Source: Chloroflexota bacterium (GTDB taxonomy: Bacteria > Chloroflexota > Anaerolineae > Anaerolineales > DRKV01). From it: 11,048 bases of DNA. Positions 4,850 through 11,048 of the stretch are shown here, one piece after another. The stretch is from the NCBI GenBank assembly GCA_011051635.1, contig DRKV01000015.1, forward strand, positions 1 through 11,048. Direction: 5' to 3'. The position numbers were made by a program, and so were the translations under genes. The stretch's first letter is position 1. Each line of letters starts with the position of its first letter. The notes below the pieces were generated by a model. The model saw nothing but the letters and a program-made list of their open reading frames with translations, did not search any database and had not been told where the DNA came from.

Positions 4850-5515
4850 ATGACCCTCACATCCCCCATTCGCGTCTTGCTGGCCGACGACCACGCCGTG
4901 GTGCGCGCCGGAATCCGTCAATTTCTTGAACAAGCACCGGACATCGAAGTCGTAGCAGAAGCCGACGACGGCAAGACTGCCGAACGCCTGATTGCCGAAC
5001 ATCAACCGGATGTCGCCGTCCTGGACATCCAGATGCCGGGGGCCAGCGGAATTGAAGTCACCCGCTGGGTGCGCAACGCTTACCCCAAAATCGGCATTCT
5101 CATCCTCACGGCTTACGATGACGACCCCTACGTGATGGCCGTGCTTCAGGCCGGGGCGAACGGCTACGTGCTCAAGACCGCCGCGCCGCACGAAATCATC
5201 CGTGCCGTGCGGGATGTGCATGCCGGGAATTCCGCCCTGGATGCCTCTATCGTGCAGAAGGTTATGAACCAAGTCACCGGCGGGACGCGTCAGTGGCCGG
5301 TGGAAACCCTGACCCCGCGGGAGAGCGAAGTCCTGGCGCTGGTGGCAAAGGGCTTCACCAACAAGGCCATCGGGGTGCAACTGGGGATTAGCGACCGCAC
5401 CGTGCAAGGCCATCTGGCACACATCTTCGGCAAACTTCAGGCCAACAGCCGCACCGAAGCCGTCATGCGGGCCATCTCTCTGGGCTGGCTCTCCCCCGAT
5501 TTGACGGAGGAATGA
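4850..5515 (+). CDS. NarL/FixJ-family response regulator
   Basis: A 221-residue two-component transcription factor. The N-terminal receiver domain (about 7-123) has the acidic pair D13-D14, the phosphoacceptor D59 in VLDIQMPG, T87 and K109. A LuxR-type helix-turn-helix occupies about 153-214, with LTPRESEVL and ISDRTVQGHLAHIFGKL. Phosphorylation would be expected to promote DNA binding. The partner kinase is the next gene, 2 bases after the stop, in the usual co-transcribed arrangement for NarL-type regulators with HisKA_3 kinases. The target genes are not known; the DUF2085-cytochrome c operon upstream is one candidate by proximity only. The start lacks a ribosome binding site but the receiver domain begins right after it. 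Confidence 0.95.
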   Translation: MTLTSPIRVLLADDHAVVRAGIRQFLEQAPDIEVVAEADDGKTAERLIAEHQPDVAVLDIQMPGASGIEVTRWVRNAYPKIGILILTAYDDDPYVMAVLQAGANGYVLKTAAPHEIIRAVRDVHAGNSALDASIVQKVMNQVTGGTRQWPVETLTPRESEVLALVAKGFTNKAIGVQLGISDRTVQGHLAHIFGKLQANSRTEAVMRAISLGWLSPDLTEE

Positions 5516-5517
5516 AC

Positions 5518-7266
5518 ATGCCGCCCAGGCCGCGCGGCTCGCTGCCTTTTCCCGGATTACGCTGGCGCGGGCTGAACCTGCAATTTTTCACTTTCTTCTT
5601 CCTCCCCCTCATCGGCGTCCTTCTTCTGGTGACCTTCGGCAGTCTGCGGCTGCATCAACGCGCCATGCGGCAACTGGTCGGCGAGCGGGATGAGCGCGTC
5701 GCCCGCACTGCCGCGGCGGCCATCGGCGCGCAACTCGACCACCGCCTCGCCGCAATCCGCGGCCTGGGGCTGCGCGCCGCCGATGCCCTGCCTCCGGCCT
5801 CCGTCCTTGCCGGTTCGGATTTCCTCGCCGACGATTTCGACGGAGGGCTGGCGCTCTACGCTCCCGATGGCAGCCTGCTGGCCGCCACCAACACAAGGGG
5901 CTATTGGACGAAGCCGCCTGCTGCCTTGCGCGCCCTGCTGAGCCAGGTGCAGGAACGCCCCGGAGAAAATACCCGTTTCTCTCCTCTGACAATCACAACG
6001 GAGGGGGAAAGTCTCGTTTTCGTGGCCTTTGCCGCATCATCTGATGTTCCCACTGCTGTGGGGGCTTTTTCCCCCGCCCTTATTGCCCGCCGTACCCTGA
6101 GCGGGGCGTTTTCGCCCTCCGAGGGCGCGACAGCCTTCATCGTCGCTTCCGACGGCGAGATAATCTACCAGATTGGCACCACCGCCGGTCCGGGAGAAAT
6201 CCGTCAACACCCCGGCGTGGTCACCGCTCTGTGCGGGGAGAGCGGCACTACCTACCTGGACGTCAATGGGGACGAACACGTTGTTGCTTTCAGCCCCATC
6301 TCCCCCACCGGCTGGGTATTGGTCATCGAGGAACCCTGGGCCTCGGTCTCCAACCCGCTCCTGAACACCACCCAACTGGCCCCGCTCGTCCTCGTCCCGG
6401 TCCTTTTGCTGGCCTTGCTGGCTCTCTGGTTTGGGGCGCGGCAAATCGTCCAGCCGCTGCAAGACCTGGAGGCCCGCGCCGCCCAACTCGCCTGGGGGGA
6501 TTACCGCTCCATTCAGGAAGACGTCGGCGGCATCGAAGAAATCCAGCGCTTGCAAAGAACGCTGATTCACCTGGCGGAGAAGATTCAACGCTCCCAGGAG
6601 GGCCTGCGCGGCTACATCGGGGCTATCACTGCCGGACAGGAAGAAGAGCGTCGCCGCCTGGCACGCGAACTCCACGATGACACCATTCAGGCCCTCATCG
6701 CTCTCAACCAGCGGGTACAACTGGCACAATTGAAACTGGAACCCGACTGCGAAGGGGACGCCTCCCTGGAAGAAATCCATCGCTTGACGGAAAACACCAT
6801 TCAGGGGGTGCGCCGTCTGACGCGTGCCCTGCGCCCCCTCTATCTGGAAGACCTCGGGCTGGTAGCCGCTTTGGAGATGCTCGCCCGCGAGACGGAGCGC
6901 AGCGGGGATTTGCAGGCCACTTTCTGGCAGACCGGCCCATCGAAGCGCCTCTTCCCCGAAGCGGAACTTGCGCTTTACCGCATTGCCCAGGAAGCGCTCA
7001 GCAACGTCATCCGCCATGCCCGGGCGCGGCAGGTAGAACTCACTTTGCGGTTTGAGCCTCGCCAGGTCGTGTTAGTGGTACAGGATGACGGGCGAGGCTT
7101 CGAGCCGCCCGACAGCCCTGCGGAATTCGCCCTGGGAGGGCACTTCGGCTTGCTGGGGATACACGAACGCGCCGAGTTGATGGGGGCGCGCCTGGAGATT
7201 CAATCCGCCCCCGGGAAGGGAACCCGCCTGATTGTCACCCTGCCGTCTTCTGGGGCAGCGGTGTAA
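5518..7266 (+). CDS. Sensor histidine kinase, HisKA_3 type, with extracellular sensor and HAMP
   Basis: A 582-residue membrane kinase. Order: TM1 (about 22-42), an extracytoplasmic sensor of about 240 residues resembling a dCache domain, TM2 (about 287-306), HAMP linker (about 307-360), HisKA_3 dimerisation domain with H386 in ARELHDDTIQAL, and HATPase_c with the N box around N496 (ALSNVIRHA), DDGRGF (523-528) and GLLGIHERA (544-552). It phosphorylates the response regulator encoded just upstream. The start is chosen at 5518 because GGAGG (5506-5510) is 7 bases away. The ATG at 5512, which overlaps the previous stop as ATGA, is only 1 base from that site. The ligand of the sensor domain is unknown. 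Confidence 0.94.
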   Translation: MPPRPRGSLPFPGLRWRGLNLQFFTFFFLPLIGVLLLVTFGSLRLHQRAMRQLVGERDERVARTAAAAIGAQLDHRLAAIRGLGLRAADALPPASVLAGSDFLADDFDGGLALYAPDGSLLAATNTRGYWTKPPAALRALLSQVQERPGENTRFSPLTITTEGESLVFVAFAASSDVPTAVGAFSPALIARRTLSGAFSPSEGATAFIVASDGEIIYQIGTTAGPGEIRQHPGVVTALCGESGTTYLDVNGDEHVVAFSPISPTGWVLVIEEPWASVSNPLLNTTQLAPLVLVPVLLLALLALWFGARQIVQPLQDLEARAAQLAWGDYRSIQEDVGGIEEIQRLQRTLIHLAEKIQRSQEGLRGYIGAITAGQEEERRRLARELHDDTIQALIALNQRVQLAQLKLEPDCEGDASLEEIHRLTENTIQGVRRLTRALRPLYLEDLGLVAALEMLARETERSGDLQATFWQTGPSKRLFPEAELALYRIAQEALSNVIRHARARQVELTLRFEPRQVVLVVQDDGRGFEPPDSPAEFALGGHFGLLGIHERAELMGARLEIQSAPGKGTRLIVTLPSSGAAV

Positions 7267-7284
7267 GCGTTGCCGGATGGGGGT

Positions 7285-7315
7285 GTTTTCGCCGCCCTTT
7301 TTCCCGCTCGAAAAC
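7285..7315. terminator. Hairpin downstream of the kinase gene
   Basis: GTTTTCG (7285-7291) pairs with CGAAAAC (7309-7315) around a 17-base loop that holds a run of five T. It lies 19 bases after the kinase stop in a convergent gap and is a possible weak terminator. Confidence 0.4.
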
Positions 7316-7331
7316 CCGACGGCATTGCCCG

Positions 7332-7354
7332 GCGGCCCGATGCTGATGGGCCGC
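7332..7354. terminator. GC-rich hairpin in the convergent gap
   Basis: GCGGCCC (7332-7338) pairs with GGGCCGC (7348-7354) over a 9-base loop. No T-run follows. It is probably part of the transcription-stop region between the kinase and the giant minus-strand gene. Confidence 0.4.
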
Positions 7355-7371
7355 ACAGGTTCACCCGCGTT

Positions 7372-7397
7372 CCCCCGCCAGCCCGCGCAGGCGGGGG
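7372..7397. terminator. Second GC-rich hairpin in the convergent gap
   Basis: CCCCCGCC (7372-7379) pairs with GGCGGGGG (7390-7397) over a 10-base loop. It lies 40 bases beyond the stop of the minus-strand gene and may end its transcript. No T-run is seen on either strand. Confidence 0.4.
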
Positions 7398-7436
7398 GCA
7401 TCGAAAGGGGAGGGAACGTTGACTCACACGTTCAGG

Positions 7437-10400
7437 TCAGGGCTTCAGCACCAGCGGCAGGTAAATGCAATACTTTTTCACGGTAACGGTGGTCGTGGTG
7501 GTGTCCGTCAGGCCGCCAGTGTCGGTGACCGTCAGGGTGAAAGTCAGCATGCCGGAAGCGGCGGGCGCGGTGAAGGTAGGAGAGATGCTTGTCGCATCAG
7601 AGAGCATCACGGTGACGCCACCGGTTTGCTGCCAGAGATAGGCCAACGTGTCCCCGTTGGGGTCGCTGCTGCCGGAGCCGTCCAGCGTGACGCTGGCGCC
7701 GGGGTTGACCGTCTGCGGCGCGCCGGCGTCCGCCGTCGGGGCGATGTTGGGCACGGTAACGGTGGTCGTGGCGGTATCCGTCAGACCGCCGGTGTCGGTG
7801 ACCGTCAGGGTGAAAATCAGCATGCCGGAAGCGGCGGGCGCGGTGAAGGTGGGCGAGACGGTTGTTGCGCCGGAGAGGGTGACGGTGACGCCGCCGGTTT
7901 GTGTCCATTGATAGGTCAGAGCATCCCCGTTGGGGTCGCTGCTGGCGGAACCGTCCAGGGTCACGCTGGCACCCGGGTTGACCGTCTGCGGCGCACCGGC
8001 GTCGGCGACCGGCGCGGCGTTGACGGTGACGGTGGTAGTAGCGGTGTCCGTCAGGCCGCTGGTGTCGGTCACGCTCAGAGTGAAAGCCAGGATGCCGGGG
8101 GCGTTGGGCGCGGTGAACGCGGGTGAGACGGTTGCCGCGCCGAAGAGCGTCACGGTGACGCCGCCGGTCTGTATCCATTGGTAGGTCAGCGGGCCACCGT
8201 TGGGGTCGTAACTGCCGGAGCCGTCCAGGGTTACGCTGGCACCCGGATTGACCGTCTGCGCCGCGCCGGCATTGGCAACGGGGGCGACGTTGGGCACGGT
8301 GACCACGGCGGAAGCCCGGGTTGGTGTGGGAATTTCGGTAGCGCTGATTGTGGCAGTGTTGGTTAACGCCGTCCCTGCGGCCAAGCCCCGGGAAACCGTG
8401 ACCGGGAAGGTGACGGTGATACGCCGGTTGGCACTGATGGTCAGGCTGGAGGCCAGGGTGGGGGGTGCAGCGCTTATAGTGCCCGCTCCGTGCGGTTCCA
8501 GGGTCACGGGGCCGAGGAAGTTCAGCCCGGCGGGCAGGGTGTCTGAGAGCAGGCCATTGGTAACAAGCGGGCCGGTATTGGTCACGACGACGGTAAAGGT
8601 GATGGTCTGACCGGGCAGGGAGGTCGGGGTGTCCGCGCTTTTGGCGATGGCCAGGCTGAACGTATCCAGTTCATAGGCCCCGATGTCGCAAGTTGCGCCA
8701 ACGGGCCGGGCCGCGCCGCGCTGGTCGGTTGCCGGGCAGTTGGTGTTGGTTCCGGCATCGATGGCGGGGCTGCCCAAAAGCAGGGGAAAGACCTGTTTGC
8801 CGGGGCCGCCGTAGTCGGTCAACGGGCCTAATTGGGGGGCCTGGCCGATGATGTTGCCGTTCGAGCCGTTCGTCAGGCCGCAGGCGTGGGTACTGTCTTC
8901 AATCAAATTGTTGTGGGATGCACGATCTAATCCTGTCCCCACACAATCCCCGCCAGCGATACTGTTGGCGATGATAACATTGGTGAGCATCAGTCTGCCG
9001 CTATAAGTGAGTAGCCCTCCTCCGCTATTACCGGCTCCGTTGCCGGAGAAGGTGACATTCGTCAGCACGGGACTACCATCGCTGTTGAACATCCCCCCGC
9101 CAGATTCGGTGGCAGTGTTGTCAGAGAAGGTGACGTTGGTTAGCACTATACCACTCGCTATATTGTGATAGTAGTTGTACAGTCCCCCGCCATTATGTCC
9201 AGCGTAATTGCCGGAGAAAGTGACATTGGTCAGCAACGGACCTCCTGTACCGTTGTACATCCCGCCCCCGTCGTTGCCTGCGCTATTGGCAGAGAAGGTC
9301 ACATCAGTCAACGACACTTCGCCCATGCGATTGTACAGGGCCCCGCCAGTATTGTCGGCGTGGTTCCCGTAAAAAGTAACCTCCGTCAGTATCGGGGCAC
9401 GGTTGTTACCAAACATGGTCGTATCATTGTATAGTCCACCACCATGAATGTGAGCACGATTATTCTGGAAAACGACATGGGTTAACCTCGGCTGTCCCCC
9501 CGAGACGGCCATTCCACCGCCATACAGGGAAGCGCAATTACCGAAAAAAACAACATTTGACACTGACGGGTTCCCCGAAGAGATATACATTCCTCCGCCC
9601 CACCCCCCATCGCTGCCATTGACGCTATCGCCATCCCCGGCGGTAACGGTGAAACCGTCGAGCACGGCGGTGGCATCCGTGTGGCTGCCGGTGACCACGT
9701 GGTAAGCATTCGTACCGGTGATGTTGTCGGTGGTCGTGACCACACCGCTGGGGTCGGTGATGTCGTTCTGGTCGATGTCACCGCTGAGGACGGTGATGTT
9801 GACCGCCGGGTCGCGCTGGTCACGGGCGGTTTCCGTGCCGTCGAAGCCGCCGTAAAGGGCTACGCCGTTGGTCAGCACAAAGGTACTGGTAACGACGTCC
9901 TCCGTCTGCCCGGTGCCTTCGTCCGGGTAGTACACCCCTTTGGCCACCCAGATTTCGGTGCAGTTAGGGTCGGCCAAGGCGTCTTGCACGGTTGTGTAGG
10001 CATCGGCCCAGGTTGCGCCGATGGCCTCACCGCTGGCGTCGGCATCCACATAGCAAAGCGGGCCTTTCGGGGGGCTTATCAGCACAGCAGCGGTTACGGG
10101 GGTGACCAGTTGGGTTGCGCTGATGGCTGCCGTGTTGAGCAGGTCTGCCCAGGTAGAAATCGTGACCGGGAATGTGACAGTTACCGCATCACCGGGGTGC
10201 AGATTGAGGCCCGAGACCAGGGTAGGGGGTACACTGCCGGCCGTACCCGTGCCCGTGGGGTCGTCCAGTGTGATGGGGCCAATGAAATTCAACCCGGATG
10301 GCAGGGGGTCGGAGATTGAAGCATTAGTCAGGGTGACACCTGTGCTGGCTGCCACAATGGTGAAGGTGATTGTCTGCCCCGGCTGCGGCGCGGCATTGCT

Positions 10401-11048
10401 GGCATATTTGGCCAGACTGAAATCGAGTTCGTAGGCGCCGATGTCGCAGGCCGTGCCAACGGGCCGGGACGCGCCGCGCTGGTCGGTCGTCGGGCAGCCT
10501 GTGTTAGTCCCTGCGTCCACCGCGGGCGAGCCGGCCAGCAGGGAAAAGACTTGTTTGCCGGGGCCGCCGTAGTCGGTCAGCGGTCCCAGGTTGGGGTCAG
10601 AACCGATGATGTTGCCATCTGTGCCGTTTATTAGACCGCAGGCGTGGGCGCTGTCTTCGATCAGGTTGTTGGCAGAACCGGCATCAACGGAACCGGCGAC
10701 TCCGTTGATGCAATCCCCGCCGGAGGCGCTGTTGGCGATGATGACGTTCGTCAACGCAGGACTGCTGGAGTCGTAGTTGTATATCCCGCCGCCGCTGTAG
10801 GCCGAATTCCCGGAGAAGGTGACATTGGTCAGCGCGGGGTTGCTGCCGCCGTTATACATCCCGCCGCCGCGGCTGGAGGCCGAATTGCCGGAGAAGGCGA
10901 CATTGGTCAGGGCGGGGCTGCTATTGTCGTTGTGCATCCCGCCGCCATTACCGGATGTGGCCGAATTGGTGGAGAAGGTGACATCCGTTAGCGCGGGGCT
11001 GCTGTTGTAGTTATACATCCCGCCGCCACCACCGTGGTAGATGTTGCC
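7437..11048 (-). CDS. Giant modular surface or secreted beta-helix protein (N-terminus outside window)
   Basis: At least 1203 residues; the frame stays open to the right edge, so the ATG at 11018 is probably internal. From the N-terminal side: beta-helix repeats GGGMYN..TNVTFSGNSA (11048-10600), a choice-of-anchor-Q-like domain with DYGGPGKQVF and CDIGAYE (10601-10425), and a DUF11-like domain (10424-10074). A second beta-helix begins CYVDADASG and WVAKGVYYP (10058-8844), followed by a second anchor-Q-like domain (8843-8664) and a second DUF11-like domain (8663-8292). Three PKD-like domains follow (8291-7479), and the protein ends in YCIYLPLVLKP. Four cysteines are conserved in both anchor-Q regions. 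Such proteins are exported and likely serve as adhesins or polysaccharide-binding surface proteins. No catalytic residues are recognised. The gene converges on the kinase gene across a 170-base gap with three hairpins. Confidence 0.9.
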   Translation of the reverse strand, partial: GNIYHGGGGGMYNYNSSPALTDVTFSTNSATSGNGGGMHNDNSSPALTNVAFSGNSASSRGGGMYNGGSNPALTNVTFSGNSAYSGGGIYNYDSSSPALTNVIIANSASGGDCINGVAGSVDAGSANNLIEDSAHACGLINGTDGNIIGSDPNLGPLTDYGGPGKQVFSLLAGSPAVDAGTNTGCPTTDQRGASRPVGTACDIGAYELDFSLAKYASNAAPQPGQTITFTIVAASTGVTLTNASISDPLPSGLNFIGPITLDDPTGTGTAGSVPPTLVSGLNLHPGDAVTVTFPVTISTWADLLNTAAISATQLVTPVTAAVLISPPKGPLCYVDADASGEAIGATWADAYTTVQDALADPNCTEIWVAKGVYYPDEGTGQTEDVVTSTFVLTNGVALYGGFDGTETARDQRDPAVNITVLSGDIDQNDITDPSGVVTTTDNITGTNAYHVVTGSHTDATAVLDGFTVTAGDGDSVNGSDGGWGGGMYISSGNPSVSNVVFFGNCASLYGGGMAVSGGQPRLTHVVFQNNRAHIHGGGLYNDTTMFGNNRAPILTEVTFYGNHADNTGGALYNRMGEVSLTDVTFSANSAGNDGGGMYNGTGGPLLTNVTFSGNYAGHNGGGLYNYYHNIASGIVLTNVTFSDNTATESGGGMFNSDGSPVLTNVTFSGNGAGNSGGGLLTYSGRLMLTNVIIANSIAGGDCVGTGLDRASHNNLIEDSTHACGLTNGSNGNIIGQAPQLGPLTDYGGPGKQVFPLLLGSPAIDAGTNTNCPATDQRGAARPVGATCDIGAYELDTFSLAIAKSADTPTSLPGQTITFTVVVTNTGPLVTNGLLSDTLPAGLNFLGPVTLEPHGAGTISAAPPTLASSLTISANRRITVTFPVTVSRGLAAGTALTNTATISATEIPTPTRASAVVTVPNVAPVANAGAAQTVNPGASVTLDGSGSYDPNGGPLTYQWIQTGGVTVTLFGAATVSPAFTAPNAPGILAFTLSVTDTSGLTDTATTTVTVNAAPVADAGAPQTVNPGASVTLDGSASSDPNGDALTYQWTQTGGVTVTLSGATTVSPTFTAPAASGMLIFTLTVTDTGGLTDTATTTVTVPNIAPTADAGAPQTVNPGASVTLDGSGSSDPNGDTLAYLWQQTGGVTVMLSDATSISPTFTAPAASGMLTFTLTVTDTGGLTDTTTTTVTVKKYCIYLPLVLKP
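7479..8291. repeat. Three tandem PKD-like domain repeats, 270-273 bp each
   Basis: The units are about 8291-8019, 8018-7749 and 7748-7479 and code for 90-91 residues each. Shared landmarks are QTVNPGASVTLDGS, DPNG and LTVTDTGGLTDTATTTVTV, and matching DNA words recur at 7481, 7754 and 8024. The second and third units are the most alike, which suggests recent tandem duplication or gene conversion. The fold is PKD or K319L-like Ig; such domains act as spacers or carbohydrate-contact domains. Confidence 0.85.
8667..8909. repeat. Anchor-Q-like module, downstream copy (pairs with 10425-10667)
   Basis: This segment codes for NLIEDSTHACGL through CDIGAYELD. It matches the copy at 10425-10667 at an exact offset of 1758 bases (586 codons) with no net indel, and long stretches are near identical at DNA level. 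The conserved cysteines are DC, HAC, CPATD and CDIG. Confidence 0.8.
8979..9596. repeat. Beta-helix repeats of the second block
   Basis: About eight degenerate rungs of 25-31 residues, each with GG-G/A-hydrophobic-Y/F-N followed by LTNVTFSGN or a variant, as in polymorphic outer-membrane-protein repeats. They form a right-handed parallel beta-helix. Part of this stretch has clearly lower GC than its flanks. Confidence 0.8.
10425..10667. repeat. Anchor-Q-like module, upstream copy (pairs with 8667-8909)
   Basis: Codes for NLIEDSAHACGL through CDIGAYELD and is the partner of the 8667-8909 copy. Differences are mostly single residues, such as QVFSLLAGS against QVFPLLLGS. Together they show that a large beta-helix plus anchor unit was duplicated inside one gene. 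Confidence 0.8.
10740..11048. repeat. Beta-helix repeats of the first block (run off the right edge)
   Basis: Four rungs of about 26 residues (78 bp) with GGGMYN or GGGIYN and SPALTNVTFSGNSA. They are more regular, closer to each other and more GC-rich than those of the second block, which suggests recent expansion. The array continues beyond the window. Confidence 0.8.

Noticed and set aside
6037..7017. Minus-strand open frame of 326 codons inside the kinase gene
   Set aside because: The plus strand there encodes HAMP, HisKA_3 and HATPase motifs with all key residues; the minus-strand product has no recognisable domain.
7419..8126. Long plus-strand open frame (235 codons) antisense to the PKD-like repeats
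   Set aside because: It is Gly/Arg/Val-rich and periodic because it mirrors the repeats on the other strand. It has no recognisable domain, and the minus-strand frame encodes well-known folds.
9681..10319. Plus-strand open frame of 212 codons
   Set aside because: It is antisense to the clear second beta-helix head and DUF11-like region, and its length is explained by high GC and few stop codons.
7437..11048. Repeat array as a CRISPR locus
   Set aside because: The repeats are 78-93 and about 270 bp, in frame and coding, with no short identical repeats separated by unique spacers and no cas genes.

Overview
The window looks like chromosomal DNA of a Chloroflexota bacterium, most likely of the Anaerolineae type, or a metagenomic relative. 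I infer this from the high GC content, a very large secreted protein built from beta-helix, DUF11-like and PKD-like modules that ends in a YLPLVLK-type tail, a tandem pair of small SHOCT membrane proteins, and short TTAGGGA-like intergenic repeats. The assignment rests on gene content and has not been tested by a search. No rRNA, tRNA, CRISPR array, IS element or phage gene was seen. No gene-free stretch exceeds about 210 bases.

Layout. 1-791 (+) is the C-terminal third of a heavy-metal P1B-type ATPase whose start lies outside the window. Next comes a promoter region with an 11-bp-phased array resembling a PHO box, followed by two paralogous SHOCT membrane proteins (929-1204 and 1302-1532, +). 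They are separated by a telomere-like TTAGGG/CCCTAA inverted repeat and end at a strong 16-bp hairpin. From the other side a minus-strand operon converges on that hairpin: a double zinc-ribbon protein (3007-3297), a Tat-exported L,D-transpeptidase (1877-2968), and an internally deleted methyltransferase remnant (1636-1866).

A 207-base divergent intergenic region (3298-3504) carries a 20-base palindrome that looks like an operator. It separates the minus-strand operon from a plus-strand pair, a DUF2085 membrane protein (3505-4266) and a membrane-anchored cytochrome c (4263-4766), joined by an ATGA overlap. After a structured 83-base gap comes a two-component pair: a NarL/FixJ response regulator (4850-5515) and a HisKA_3 sensor kinase (5518-7266). 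DUF2085 and the response regulator both lack a Shine-Dalgarno sequence and have a -10-like hexamer 6-7 bases before the ATG, which suggests leaderless transcripts.

From 7437 to the right edge on the minus strand runs a single huge gene for a surface or secreted protein (at least 1203 residues, N-terminus missing). A module of beta-helix, choice-of-anchor-Q-like domain and DUF11-like domain occurs twice, offset by 1758 bases, followed by three near-identical PKD-like domains and the YLPLVLK tail.

Themes: metal handling (ATPase, SHOCT pair, possible metal-dependent operator), cell-envelope remodelling (L,D-transpeptidase), membrane redox (DUF2085 with cytochrome c), environmental sensing, and a modular adhesin-like exoprotein. 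No single clearly new defence or mobile system is visible. The most unusual features are the phased operator array, the divergent palindrome, the DUF2085-cytochrome c coupling, and the duplicated modular exoprotein with its C-terminal tail.
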